Made by a program: the position numbers and the translations under genes. The notes under the pieces are model-generated. The model ran no database searches, was not told the origin of the DNA, and worked only from the letters and a program-made list of their open reading frames with translations. Positions 18,479-27,559 of a stretch of DNA of 64,000 nucleotides are shown here, in pieces (within the stretch, counting starts at the first letter, position 1; every line of letters starts with the position of its first letter). The DNA is from Candidatus Hodarchaeota archaeon. GTDB taxonomy: Archaea; Asgardarchaeota; Heimdallarchaeia; Hodarchaeales; YT1-039. The DNA lies in NCBI GenBank assembly GCA_016840025.1, contig JAEOTF010000166.1, positions 1 through 64,000 on the forward strand, in the 5' to 3' direction.

Positions 18479-18805
18479 CTACTTTTGTCAGAATTAGGGC
18501 CATATCACTGGTTAATTCTAGCAAAAAAGAAGATATTAAAGCCCCTTCATCTAAAGTAGATATAATGACGATACATCCAAAGACGCTCTGAAAAATTAGT
18601 GAAGTATCATCTCTCCCAAAACCAAACTAACTTCCCATTTACTATCTCTGTGTTTGTCAGCATAACTCTTCATCCTTTTATAAGCGGAACGTATGAAATG
18701 ATGTTGATGAATACATAAAAGATTCGTTGTGAAAAAAATGTGTTCTAGTCTCGTGATTGAATGTTTAGGTTCGCGAATTAGACTAGAATACAATAAAGAA
18801 ACGTT
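18479..18805. other. Intergenic region, nothing assigned
   Basis: This gap precedes the LAGLIDADG gene. A minus-strand frame of 65 codons is open but has no recognisable sequence. No tRNA, repeat or clear hairpin was found. Confidence 0.4.
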
Positions 18806-19789
18806 ATGGAGAAAAAAATGTCTTTACAGACAAATGATGACGTAATACTGGAAGAAAAAGACCTTAAAAATCTCTGTGACAACAGGTTGTTTCTTATCAC
18901 CTTTTACTGTTTCCTCGAGATGAGTCCAGCGGAACTTTCACCCATTGGAGGACTTCATGAAAGGAACATTGTCGAAAAGGTTAAGAAGTTGTTACCTTAT
19001 TGTCATAGAGACAGAAAGGAAGCACTCATCCTCAGTCATAAGAAAAAGGCAATGAGAGAATACAGTTTTCCAATAGGTAGGATATTCAGAGAACAGTTGA
19101 TCGGTTCATTATTTGCGGATGGCTATCTCGAACACAGTGTACGCAGAGACAAAAACGGCAACTTCACTCGTTACTCGAACACCGCTTTTTTCTGTGTGAG
19201 CCAAAAATCCATACACTGCGACTATCTTAATTCTCTAGTAGACAAGGTTGCGAATACAGGACTCAAGTCTTTCGTTGACTACAACTATTATAAAAGACTC
19301 CGTAAAGATGGATCATTTACATACCATTCGCGTTTCAAAACTCTACACTCCATTGAACTAAGGGAGTGGTTTTGGGACTGGCATAGATTTCCAACAGACG
19401 AAGAAAGGCAGAGATCTACCCGTGTGAAACACATCAAGATTTTGCCTAAGTGGTTGACAAACAGTGATTTCACACCTTATGTACTATATGTTTGGCACAT
19501 CGAGGACGGTTCTTATCACAACTATAGACATGAACTATGTACGCATAATTTTAGTGAGTCTGAAAACGAACGACTGGCAAGTTTTCTAAAAGAGACACTC
19601 GACTTTCCCTCGTGGAGTGACCATATTAAGGTGGTCAAGACAAAAACAAGGAAGAATAAAATAAAGGTGTATAATGACCCCCATTGGTACTATAACATCG
19701 CTTTGTCGCAGAAAGCTTCAAAAAGATATTTCGCTTATATCGAACCTTATCGGAGAGTGTTTCCTTCATACAACCATAAATTTCCCTGA
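18806..19789 (+). CDS. Free-standing LAGLIDADG homing endonuclease
   Basis: The 327-residue protein has two LAGLIDADG-type helices ending in acidic residues: EQLIGSLFADGYLE near residue 97 and LYVWHIEDGSYH near residue 232. Each is followed by basic, aromatic-rich DNA-contact segments. Such enzymes cut long specific sites to spread themselves or their host intron. It is not inside an intein or a recognisable rRNA intron, so it is free-standing; the tRNA introns nearby are far too short to have carried it. Two in-frame ATGs (18806 and 18818) are possible starts. A T-rich terminator follows. Confidence 0.85.
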   Translation: MEKKMSLQTNDDVILEEKDLKNLCDNRLFLITFYCFLEMSPAELSPIGGLHERNIVEKVKKLLPYCHRDRKEALILSHKKKAMREYSFPIGRIFREQLIGSLFADGYLEHSVRRDKNGNFTRYSNTAFFCVSQKSIHCDYLNSLVDKVANTGLKSFVDYNYYKRLRKDGSFTYHSRFKTLHSIELREWFWDWHRFPTDEERQRSTRVKHIKILPKWLTNSDFTPYVLYVWHIEDGSYHNYRHELCTHNFSESENERLASFLKETLDFPSWSDHIKVVKTKTRKNKIKVYNDPHWYYNIALSQKASKRYFAYIEPYRRVFPSYNHKFP

Positions 19790-19799
19790 GAGTCTTTCC

Positions 19800-19825
19800 T
19801 ATCTCCTCTTTTTTCTCTTTTTTTG
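19800..19825 (+). terminator. T-rich terminator after the homing endonuclease
   Basis: Runs of six and seven or more thymines occur within 30 bases of the stop codon, as expected for archaeal intrinsic termination. Confidence 0.5.
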
Positions 19826-19968
19826 ATTCTTCCTAAGTTTCACACACTCATAACTAAGATGGAAAATTATGAGAGGTTGTATTGTCTTCAACCAGCCTAT
19901 ACAAAATTGACCAGACTCCCTTATTAGAGAATCGGTCAATTTTCTAATGGATATAGGAGAAGCTTTCT

Positions 19969-20424
19969 TTAGCGAAAATAAAATGTAACCTTGCTCGGAT
20001 CATATTTGAAATCAGGTGGAAGAACGCCTGTTTTCCGGTAATATTTAACAAGTCTTCTAACTTTAGCTTCTTGAAGTTGGAGTCCTCTTTTTGAATGAAG
20101 GTCTTTCTTGTGTTCTGAAAGATGATTTCTAAGGTTTGATGCTCGTCTAATAAGATTCAATAGGTCTTCGGGTAATTTAGGGTAAAGATCATGCTCTTTC
20201 ATTATTTGTGAGATGGATTTGTTTGTTATACGAGGCACGCTTGGAATGCCATGTGAGTCGCGTAAGATAAGGCCGATAGTCGCGGAGCTTATCCCTTCTC
20301 TAGCCTTTTCTACAACCAGTCTTTCTACTTCTTCTGGCGAGTCGGTTATCCATTTGGGTGGACTCGTCCATGGTGGCCGCTTTGAACCGCTTTTTCCCTT
20401 TCGACGAGCATGCATTCTTGCCAA
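19969..20424 (-). CDS. rps15: Small-subunit ribosomal protein uS15
   Basis: The 151-residue archaeal/eukaryotic-type S15 has the N-terminal extension [14 protein letters not shown]. The conserved part includes [29 protein letters not shown] and a C-terminal [18 protein letters not shown]. Length matches archaeal homologues. It binds 16S rRNA in the platform of the small subunit. It is encoded alone, convergent with the homing endonuclease. Confidence 0.97.
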   Translation of the reverse strand: MARMHARRKGKSGSKRPPWTSPPKWITDSPEEVERLVVEKAREGISSATIGLILRDSHGIPSVPRITNKSISQIMKEHDLYPKLPEDLLNLIRRASNLRNHLSEHKKDLHSKRGLQLQEAKVRRLVKYYRKTGVLPPDFKYDPSKVTFYFR

Positions 20425-21028
20425 GTTTGTTTCACCTTTTGTTCATCATTATTGTACTTTTCTTGGGCACCAGCTGTTTTTTTAGATTGCTTTTAAATCA
20501 ATTTCCTTGTTGATTGCGACTACTTCGGGAATGTCCACTGCTAATGGAGTGAATTATCGCCATAATGAATGCTCAGAAATAGTTTCAGCACGGCAAATGG
20601 GATTATCTTTAAAATAACCCGCTTTATTCGGTAGTGGAGTTCTTTTTATATAAAACAATCTTTGTTCTTAGTTATTGTGACCAAGAGGCCCTCGAATTTA
20701 ATTCTTTAAACGTATCATAACATTATTTTAATTGAAGACCAAGTTTGGGTCCGTAAAAACCTAAAAAGAAACTAGAGGACCTTGTTCTATATTAGACATG
20801 TCATCACATATCAGAGTAGAAACTTATAATATCCAACCCATTTTATTTTTTATAAGGTAGAAACTAATAAATTAACAAAAGGAAAACAAAAAACAAAAAG
20901 AAATATACAGGAACTTTAAAATTAAGTTCGAGCTTTACTAAAATTTCAGTATAATGCTTATATCTTCAAACGTGATGTCTAAATAGACTTTCACCTTCTT
21001 AAAAAATAAAATATCAGGATGATCGCTT
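20425..21028. other. Divergent intergenic region between rps15 and dnaG
   Basis: This 600-base AT-rich stretch lies between two divergently transcribed genes and must hold both promoters. A TATA-like word (gcttatatc) lies at about 20956–20964, some 65 bases before the dnaG ATG. No ORF or RNA gene is visible. Confidence 0.45.
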
Positions 21029-22267
21029 ATGAATTCACAAAATCAGATCGATACATCTACTGTTAAATACTTGATCAATGCAAATTTTTCGATTCAAGGA
21101 ATGGCGGAACGAAGTGACGTAATTGGCGCAATTTTCGGTCAAACTGAAGGACTTTTAGGTGATGGGCTCGATTTACGAGAGCTACAGAAAACTAGTCGGA
21201 TTGGCCGTATAGTTGTGAAACTTCAGTATCAAAAGGCTCAAAGAAAAACCACAGGTGTATTTATAGTACCTTCTTCGCTGGATCGTGTCGAAACAGCGAT
21301 ATTGGCTGCCTCTCTAGAGACTGTGGATCGTGTCGGACCTTGTGTAGCAGAAATCACTCTTCAAAAGATTGAAGACGTTCGTGAATCTAAACGAACCCAA
21401 ATTGTAAAACGTGCAACGAGTATTCTAAAGACGTGGGATCGTGAAGTTGCTCCTGAGTCGGTTTCGATCGTTGAAGAAGTTTTGAGCCAAGCGCGAGTTT
21501 CTGTCGTACAGAAATATGGCCCCGAAGGGCTTCCTTCTGGATCAGGAATCAATGCAAGCGATTCACTTATAGTTGTAGAAGGGCGTGCTGATGTAGTTAC
21601 CCTTCTTCGTCATGGCTTTCGGAATGTTATCGCTGTAGAAGGAACAAGCATTCCTAAAACAGTTATTGAGATAACTAAAAGAAAAGTAACCACTGCTTTT
21701 CTCGATGGTGACCGTGGGGGCGACCTCATCCTCAAGGAATTGCTACAAGTTGCTGATATTGACTACATCGCCCGTGCGCCCGAAGGAAGAGAAGTAGAAG
21801 AGCTTAGTTCAAAGGAAATTCTGAAATCATTACGTACCAAGCTCCCAATTGAGCAGTTCATAAAAGAAGAAAAAATTACCCTTCCAGCTACATATCAAGA
21901 AGCTGAGGTAGCATCTGCTGCTCCTGCTGTTTCTCAGAAAGAAACAGTTGAAACAAAGAAACCTAAGAAGAAAGAACATGGAATTTCTGCCGAAATCGAG
22001 AGTCTCATTAAACAGGTTAAGGGAACTTATGAAGGAGTTGTGGTGGACAAAGCAATGACTGTTCTCCACCGAGTCCCAGTCCGTGAGCTACGAGTCACTC
22101 TTGCCAATACTGAGAATCTATATGGAGCCATATTTGATGGAGTGATCACTCAGAGACTTCTTGATCTTGCGATTGAACATAAGCTAAAATTTATAGCTGG
22201 AGCAAAACTCGGAGAAATCACTAAAAAACCTTTGGATTTAGAAATCATAGAATTTCCCGCCCATTAG
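21029..22267 (+). CDS. dnaG: Archaeal DnaG-type (TOPRIM) protein
   Basis: This 412-residue protein is the archaeal DnaG. It has a conserved N-terminal region (TVKYLINANFSIQGMAERSD). The central TOPRIM domain carries SLIVVEGRADVVTLLRHG (catalytic Glu) and TAFLDGDRGGD (DxD), followed by YIARAPEGREVEEL. Archaeal DnaG is a primase-like protein that also associates with the exosome, so it may serve in DNA priming or RNA decay. A charged linker around residues 285–320 separates the C-terminal domain. All TOPRIM acidic residues are present. Confidence 0.96.
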   Translation: MNSQNQIDTSTVKYLINANFSIQGMAERSDVIGAIFGQTEGLLGDGLDLRELQKTSRIGRIVVKLQYQKAQRKTTGVFIVPSSLDRVETAILAASLETVDRVGPCVAEITLQKIEDVRESKRTQIVKRATSILKTWDREVAPESVSIVEEVLSQARVSVVQKYGPEGLPSGSGINASDSLIVVEGRADVVTLLRHGFRNVIAVEGTSIPKTVIEITKRKVTTAFLDGDRGGDLILKELLQVADIDYIARAPEGREVEELSSKEILKSLRTKLPIEQFIKEEKITLPATYQEAEVASAAPAVSQKETVETKKPKKKEHGISAEIESLIKQVKGTYEGVVVDKAMTVLHRVPVRELRVTLANTENLYGAIFDGVITQRLLDLAIEHKLKFIAGAKLGEITKKPLDLEIIEFPAH

Positions 22268-22420
22268 TAAGGTAAGGCTTTTTTCTTCTATATTTCGGAG
22301 AAAAGCTTCAAGTAAGATAATTAACCTTATTGGGGAACTTAACCAAAGATTTAAGTTTGAAAGAAATTGGAAGGCCACTTCTGCTATAGAGTTGGTTCTT
22401 CAAAGGAGATCTAAAGAAAG

Positions 22421-22639
22421 ATGGATAGACCGCTTGAAATACTAGAAAGAGCAATAAACAAGCCCATTCTACTTAAATTAAAAGGAAGACGCGAACTAAG
22501 AGGTGTTCTTCGTTCCTACGACCAACATCTTAATTTATTTCTCGAAAACGCGGAACAGATTAATGAAAACGGAGAGCTTGAAGAATTAGGCAGCATTATT
22601 CTCCGAGGAGATAATGTTATACTTGTTTCTCCACCATAG
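22421..22639 (+). CDS. Sm-like RNA-binding protein (LSm)
   Basis: The 72-residue protein has the Sm1 motif (LKGRRELRGVLRSYDQHLNLFLENA) and the Sm2 motif (LRGDNVILVSPP). Archaeal LSm proteins form heptameric rings that bind U-rich RNA. The gene is 15 bases upstream of the L37e gene, a conserved archaeal pairing, and the two are co-transcribed. Confidence 0.96.
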   Translation: MDRPLEILERAINKPILLKLKGRRELRGVLRSYDQHLNLFLENAEQINENGELEELGSIILRGDNVILVSPP

Positions 22640-22654
22640 GAAAGGTGTGCTTAA

Positions 22655-22843
22655 ATGACAAAAGGAACTCCTTCACGAGGAAAAAGATCTGGTAAAAAAA
22701 CACATATACGTTGTCGTCGTTGTGGAAATCATTCATATCATGCTCGTCATAAAAAATGCGCTCAATGCGGCTTTCCTAATAGTCGATGGCGTCACTATCG
22801 CTGGAGCAGAAAGGTTCGAACAAAACATCACCGAACAGTGTAG
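22655..22843 (+). CDS. rpl37e: Large-subunit ribosomal protein eL37
   Basis: The 62-residue basic protein has a zinc site CRRCGNH…CAQCG (C-x2-C-x14-C-x2-C) and the conserved [16 protein letters not shown] tail. It is a universal archaeal and eukaryotic large-subunit protein of normal length. It directly follows the LSm gene. Confidence 0.97.
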   Translation: MTKGTPSRGKRSGKKTHIRCRRCGNHSYHARHKKCAQCGFPNSRWRHYRWSRKVRTKHHRTV

Positions 22844-23033
22844 AAGCCTTTTCTCCACTCATACAGTCTTATTTGTCTTTCTTCTTGGTTATTTTATTTA
22901 AAAGACCATCAATTGGATGAGGAATAATCACTACTATAGCCATCTAGGTCATTTAAGGATTAATTCTCAACGATTTAATAAATCAATAAATTATTTAATA
23001 CACTTCAATTGGATGAGAAACAATCAATAAAAA

Positions 23034-23231
23034 GCCGCGGTAGCTTAGGTGCAGTCTGAATTCTCTAATATTCTGCTGCAGAGAAACCCGGGAGCTCGTA
23101 TTGATTAACTAACAGTTATTCAACGATTCCGTGAGCGCTGGACTGAAGATCTACCTAATAATTGGTGATCCAGTTACGGTTTATCCTAAGATAAACGCTG
23201 GAAGTCGCGTGTTCAAATCACGCCCGCGGCA
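23034..23231 (+). tRNA. tRNA-Phe(GAA) with four inferred introns
   Basis: The acceptor GCCGCGG (23034–23040) pairs with CCGCGGC (23224–23230); CCA is not encoded. The anticodon stem CTGGA/TCCAG flanks a loop with GAA at 23145–23147. The T arm is GCGTG-TTCAAAT-CACGC. Four inserts are inferred: about 23051–23089 (hairpin ttctct/agagaa) and about 23094–23132 (hairpin taact/agtta) in the D arm, 23149–23167 at the canonical 37/38 site, and about 28 nt within 23174–23206 in the variable loop (hairpin gtttatc/gataaac). Removing them leaves about 73 nt with a standard Phe D arm. Confidence 0.92.
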
Positions 23232-23327
23232 CATTTTCCCTTTTATATTGGAAAATAAATATTAAGAATTAAAAATCTCACTGAAAGGATATCTTGAAAG
23301 TAGATATTCCCCTAAATAGAAATAAAA

Positions 23328-23427
23328 GCGCCGATGGTCTAGTCTGGTATGACTGCAGTCTGCCACACTGCTAACTCCCCTCTTATGTGGAGAGGCAGAT
23401 AGCCGGGTTCGAATCCCGGTCGGCGCA
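23328..23427 (+). tRNA. tRNA-Gly(GCC) with an intron in the variable region
   Basis: The acceptor GCGCCGA/TCGGCGC is identical to that of the tRNA-Gly(CCC) gene. The anticodon stem GCAGT/ACTGC encloses a loop with GCC at 23362–23364. The T arm CCGGG-TTCGAAT-CCCGG is intact and CCA is encoded to 23430. The variable region (23372–23402) is 31 bases long instead of about 5. Within it ctcc pairs with ggag, and the anticodon-stem strand ctgc pairs with gcag, giving a bulge-helix-bulge-like fold. An intron of about 26 nt is inferred. Confidence 0.92.
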
Positions 23428-23458
23428 CCATTAAAAACTGTTATTATTTGTTATAAAT

Positions 23459-23591
23459 GCGGCTGTCGTCTAGCTCGGTCTAGGACTCTGGCCTTCCAAG
23501 TCAGAAATTGGCATATCATTCCAATTGACTAACTACCGGGGTTCAAAAGGATTATGGGAAGTCCATTTTTCTGAAAATCCCCGCAGCCGCA
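23459..23591 (+). tRNA. tRNA-Gly(UCC) with two inferred introns (variable region and T loop)
   Basis: The acceptor GCGGCTG (23459–23465) pairs with CAGCCGC (23584–23590). The anticodon stem CTGGC/GTCAG encloses a loop with TCC at 23495–23497. The T stem CGGGG/CCCCG (23537–23541, 23579–23583) encloses 37 bases instead of 7, implying a T-loop intron of about 30 nt within ttcaaa…at. The variable region is 32 bases long with an aattgg/ccaatt hairpin, implying a second intron of about 27 nt. The gene abuts the end of the convergent beta-propeller gene. Confidence 0.9.
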
Positions 23592-25136
23592 TCAATTGCC
23601 TTCTTGAACTGGTTTAGTCTTTTTTATGGGCCTTAATAAATAATAAGAAAAAATAGTTATTGTAATAAAAATAATTATTGTTAAAACAGGGTCAAAAAGC
23701 AGCTCTGGAACCGTATATTCGTCTGTTCCAGTTTCAACATTACCTGTATTTCGTACATCATGATGAAACATGGGCCATGAGCGAAGATTTGGTGTGCAAG
23801 CGGTACTAATGTCCCAAATGTGGATATATTGATCATTAGCTCCATGGGCGATTTCTAAATCACTATCGCCGTCTATATCAGCAACAACTACCGATGACTC
23901 AATTGCTGCGCCTACACTCCATGGAAACCCTTCAACTATTCCTCCATCTGACTCCCATGCATAAATTTGAAAATCGAAGGACCCACAAATAATTTCAAGC
24001 GCTCCATCTCCATCGATATCTATTGCTGCAGGAGATCCCCGAATATCGTTGTTTGTTATTACAGGCCAGCCTGAGACAAGACTTCCATCCACATGCCACG
24101 CATAAACCTTGCCATCATAAGACCCCACCACTATTTCATAACCTGAAGTACCATCAATATTTGCAATTACAGCTGATGATAGAATTTCACCATTCGTTTC
24201 TTTAGGCCAACCAGTTAATAGAGTCCCATCATGATTCCAACCATAGACTTTTTTATCCCAACTACCAAGAAAAATTTCTTTCCTTCCATCTTCATCAACA
24301 TCAGCAATAGCTGCTGTAGCTTTAATGGCTCCTTGGGTTTCTTGTGGCCATCCAGATAATAAAGCACCTTCGGTGTCCCATACATAGACTTTATTATCCC
24401 AACTACCGACAATAACCTCTAGTTCTCCATCTGCATTCACATCATCTACTGTAGGTGATGCAAAAATCCAGCCTGAAGTGCTTTGTGGCCATCCAGGTAA
24501 TAAAGCACCTGTAGCGTTCCATATATAGACTTTATTATCCCATGAGCCTGCAATGATCTCTTTTTTCCCATCAGAAGTGATATCTGCTACTGCGGGAGAA
24601 CAAGTAACATAACTTCCTGTAGTTACAGGCCATCCGGAAACACTCTGGCCATCTGCATGCCAAGCATATACCTTTCCATCATAAGACCCACAAATAATTT
24701 CTGGAATTGAATCCGAGTCCAGATCCGCAGCCACAGGAGATGAAGCAACAGGTCCTGCTGTAGACTTGGGCCAACCAGGAAGGTTTTGTCCATCATAATT
24801 CCATCCATATACTGTTCCGTCATATGAACCACAGAAAATGTCTGCTTTATCGTCTTGGTTTACATCTACAGCTAATGGGGTTGAAAAAATTGGTCCTTGA
24901 GTTTGTTGAGGCCAACCTGTTTGAACACTATGTAAAACCTCAGGAGAGCTTGGTGATCTCTCCTTTGCTAGCAAATCAGGAGGCTTTACCGCATTGGCTA
25001 TAAGCGGTATGACTAATATCGGCAGAGTTATAATGAAAACCAGTATTACGAACTCTGTGGTTGGTTTTAATGATGGTTTCAATGGTTTCAATATTAATAG
25101 AAGTCTCCTTTTTATTGTAGAAGACTGTTCTAACAC
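23592..25136 (-). CDS. Membrane-anchored extracellular beta-propeller (FG-GAP/VCBS-type)
   Basis: This 514-residue protein has an N-terminal hydrophobic segment (FVILVFIITLPILVIPLI, about residues 27–45). About eight blades of roughly 48 residues follow, each with GWP, a DxDxDG-like turn, EI(I/F)(C/V)GS(Y/W)D and VY(A/G/V)W. After a closing SWPMFHHDVRNTGN motif, a C-terminal membrane helix (LTIIIFITITIFSYYLL) and a short basic tail end the protein. The aspartate-rich turns probably bind calcium. It is likely a surface binding or adhesion protein. Its stop codon directly abuts the tRNA-Gly(UCC) gene. No enzymatic motif is visible. Confidence 0.85.
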   Translation of the reverse strand: MLEQSSTIKRRLLLILKPLKPSLKPTTEFVILVFIITLPILVIPLIANAVKPPDLLAKERSPSSPEVLHSVQTGWPQQTQGPIFSTPLAVDVNQDDKADIFCGSYDGTVYGWNYDGQNLPGWPKSTAGPVASSPVAADLDSDSIPEIICGSYDGKVYAWHADGQSVSGWPVTTGSYVTCSPAVADITSDGKKEIIAGSWDNKVYIWNATGALLPGWPQSTSGWIFASPTVDDVNADGELEVIVGSWDNKVYVWDTEGALLSGWPQETQGAIKATAAIADVDEDGRKEIFLGSWDKKVYGWNHDGTLLTGWPKETNGEILSSAVIANIDGTSGYEIVVGSYDGKVYAWHVDGSLVSGWPVITNNDIRGSPAAIDIDGDGALEIICGSFDFQIYAWESDGGIVEGFPWSVGAAIESSVVVADIDGDSDLEIAHGANDQYIHIWDISTACTPNLRSWPMFHHDVRNTGNVETGTDEYTVPELLFDPVLTIIIFITITIFSYYLLRPIKKTKPVQEGN

Positions 25137-25238
25137 AACTTTTTATCCACACAAACCTCCATCCAATCATAAAGTGGATGAATGCCAGCTCTTTTTCTCT
25201 TGAATTGGAGTAAAAACCTAGTTTTACTTCAAAATGCA

Positions 25239-25946
25239 TTATTTATATGTATTTACGTCTTCTACGAGTTCTAGAGCGGTTATCAGCCGAGACGTCACTG
25301 CCAACGAAGAAAGTGTTTTATCGGAGAGGCTTATTGTTCGATCAGCTAATTTCATGATTTGTGGGTTTATTTCACCCCTTTGATATCCACCAACGAGAAG
25401 AAGCGGGTTATTTTTAGAGAGGATTAATTTTGAAATTTCTCTAAATCTCATCCTTTCACCGCTTTTACTAAAAAGGATAGTAAAAGTAGGCATGATAAAT
25501 TTTCTTATTTGGTCTATTGTATTCTTTCTGAGAACTACTCTTTGAGAATCAAATTTTAATTCTCCTTTTTCAAAGAGTTTTCGCATAAGTCCATTAAAGC
25601 GGATTTGATTTGGTGGAATACGCCATTCTTTTGGAACTTCAAAGTAATAATCATTAATTGTATGAACAAACACCCTTAATCTTTCTTCATCCCAAAAAAA
25701 AGATGAAGAGAGCCATAATAAACAACTATGAACTATATCGGGTCTTCCTCTTTTTTCCCTATCAGTCAAAGAATTCATTGCAGTATGGTGAAACGCTATA
25801 TCCAGTATTGGATTCCCTCTGAAACGTTCTCTCTTTTTCTGTTTAATCACCGCGGGATGATGAGCTAAGGTTTGGGGTACTAATTCTAGTGCACATTCGA
25901 AGAGAACCAATGTAATTCTTTCTGGGGTTATCGGGTTCAAATCCAT
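25239..25946 (-). CDS. nep1: rRNA small-subunit pseudouridine N1-methyltransferase Nep1
   Basis: This 235-residue SPOUT methyltransferase shows the Nep1/Emg1 signature motifs GRPDIVH (about residues 88–94), VGGYQRGE and SLSDKTLSSLAVTSRLI, which form the trefoil-knot AdoMet site. Nep1 methylates a pseudouridine in 16S/18S rRNA during small-subunit assembly. Length matches archaeal homologues. The beta-propeller gene starts about 100 bases downstream and is probably a separate unit. Confidence 0.95.
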   Translation of the reverse strand: MDLNPITPERITLVLFECALELVPQTLAHHPAVIKQKKRERFRGNPILDIAFHHTAMNSLTDREKRGRPDIVHSCLLWLSSSFFWDEERLRVFVHTINDYYFEVPKEWRIPPNQIRFNGLMRKLFEKGELKFDSQRVVLRKNTIDQIRKFIMPTFTILFSKSGERMRFREISKLILSKNNPLLLVGGYQRGEINPQIMKLADRTISLSDKTLSSLAVTSRLITALELVEDVNTYK

Positions 25947-26068
25947 TATTTTTAACTTATTTACCTTCTACACAGCTCGTTAGGTTACCAAAAATCTCTT
26001 CATGCTTATCCACTCGACTGTATCTGCCGATATTAGACGATTTTCAGTTCAAAAAATCCTTATTTCCT

Positions 26069-26311
26069 TCATGACTGCGTTTGTAATAACCACATTATCA
26101 CGAAAATAATCAAAAGACCGATTGTGCCCACATAATAGAGCCGTGTTCTTGTCTGTATCCCTTTCTTTCTTTTGATCATTAAATTTTCGCATCTCGTGGA
26201 ACAGTATTGTATATCGGGGGGTACCGCCTTTCCACAAACACGACAGTGACTGTGTGACCCCCATTTTTGTTTTTTTGAGACCATTGAGAGGCACCGGTTT
26301 TCTTTTTCCAT
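26069..26311 (-). CDS. Zinc-ribbon, single-membrane-helix protein (DUF2116-like)
   Basis: The 80-residue protein has CRVCGKAVPPDIQYCSTRCE (C-x2-C, then C-x3-C) followed by a basic stretch and one C-terminal membrane helix (VGTIGLLIIFVIMWLL). This layout matches the archaeal DUF2116 family, whose role is unknown but which is often near translation or secretion genes. A frame-shifted ORF overlaps it and is judged spurious. The gene is divergent from the arginase-fold gene, with about 60 bases between the starts. Confidence 0.78.
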   Translation of the reverse strand: MEKENRCLSMVSKKQKWGSHSHCRVCGKAVPPDIQYCSTRCENLMIKRKKGIQTRTRLYYVGTIGLLIIFVIMWLLQTQS

Positions 26312-26371
26312 CGTTTTTTAAGGAAAAATACCATTTTATTCATCAAGTTTATTATTATTCATCTGGGTCAA

Positions 26372-27478
26372 ATGGCTTTATCTAAATTAGCTGAGTCTTT
26401 CGACCTGGCAACTGGTAAAATAATCATGAAGTCAGATATTTTTCCATTTCTCCAAAGTTCTAAAAATTTTTCCATCATTGAAGTCTATATTGATGAGCTC
26501 TATCTTTGGAAAGAAATCCAAAAAATCGCCACCCTCTATCCCACTGCTCAATTTCATGATATACTCCCTTTCAAATACTGGTACGAGGTTGAGGTAAGAA
26601 CGCCAACCACTGCGTATCCCTATTTTTCCAAGGCGAGAGGTGAAAATGTAGTCCGATTGAATGACTCTAGTGCCTTTAATCATACCTTAGGAACAAATTC
26701 ACAACCTATTCTTGATTTAATAGATAAAAATGAAAGATTTATTCACTTATGTCCTTCCCATTTTTTAACTGGATTTAGATGGCGAAAACTCCAGAATGAG
26801 TCCAAAAAAACTAAACTTTTAGTTATTGATGCTCATGATGATCGGGGTGGTTCCATTATCGACTCACTTTGGCTTCAACCTGATTTTTTATCGCAGACAG
26901 GTTTCATAGGTGGCTGGGGGATGGCTTGTACAAATGGAAAAGATTGGTTCAGTCGTGAAGAGCCTGGATTAACTGCAAATTATGGAGCTTTCGCAAAAAC
27001 AATTGGTGATAGTATTCAATCAGACTTTGGGGGTTTTTTTCATGATTCTCAAGTTTTAATATCAATAGATTTGGACTATTTTGATCATGGCCCTTATCTT
27101 TCAAGTTACTGGCTGAAAAATCTTTTTCTTACCCATTCATTGTCTGTAAGGCAAAAAATCGAGCTATTTCGGACAGAGGGAAGATTAAAGGAAAAAGAGG
27201 AGTTTTCCGTTGCTGAAATTGCTTTAGGAGATAATTTATTAAGAACCCATACAAACAAGATTAAAAGGAAAGAAATTTTCGATTCTATATTCTCTAATTT
27301 TTGTGTCGACATGAAAAGGATATTAGATTGTCTCTTGAAAGAGGATATAACTATAGTTGGGATAGATCTTTGTGAATATTCGCCTATTCTTGATAGAAAC
27401 GCTGAAACCTTTCAATTGATTGTTATGATGGCTGATTTTCTTCATAGTTATTTGGAAAATGAGTTTCTGAATAGATAA
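26372..27478 (+). CDS. Divergent arginase/ureohydrolase-fold protein
   Basis: This 368-residue protein shows two of the metal-binding motifs of the arginase/HDAC fold: VIDAHDD (like the DAHxD motif) near residue 152 and SIDLDYFDHG near residue 231. A late GIDLCEYSP resembles the terminal E-x-P motif. The usual first motif GGDHS is absent; LCPSHF is the nearest candidate. The fold is therefore supported but the substrate is not: it may hydrolyse a guanidino, ureido or amide bond, or be a non-catalytic relative. It lies just upstream of aRF1 in the same direction. Confidence 0.6.
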   Translation: MALSKLAESFDLATGKIIMKSDIFPFLQSSKNFSIIEVYIDELYLWKEIQKIATLYPTAQFHDILPFKYWYEVEVRTPTTAYPYFSKARGENVVRLNDSSAFNHTLGTNSQPILDLIDKNERFIHLCPSHFLTGFRWRKLQNESKKTKLLVIDAHDDRGGSIIDSLWLQPDFLSQTGFIGGWGMACTNGKDWFSREEPGLTANYGAFAKTIGDSIQSDFGGFFHDSQVLISIDLDYFDHGPYLSSYWLKNLFLTHSLSVRQKIELFRTEGRLKEKEEFSVAEIALGDNLLRTHTNKIKRKEIFDSIFSNFCVDMKRILDCLLKEDITIVGIDLCEYSPILDRNAETFQLIVMMADFLHSYLENEFLNR

Positions 27479-27559
27479 TTTTTAGAATGAAAAAGAATAA
27501 CATTGGATTTCGCCAAGTTAACTATAAAACCTTATAATGAATTTACGTGATGATTACGA

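Noticed and set aside
26049..26294. 81-codon frame overlapping the zinc-ribbon gene
   Set aside because: It is a frame-shifted shadow; the other frame shows a zinc ribbon and a membrane helix.
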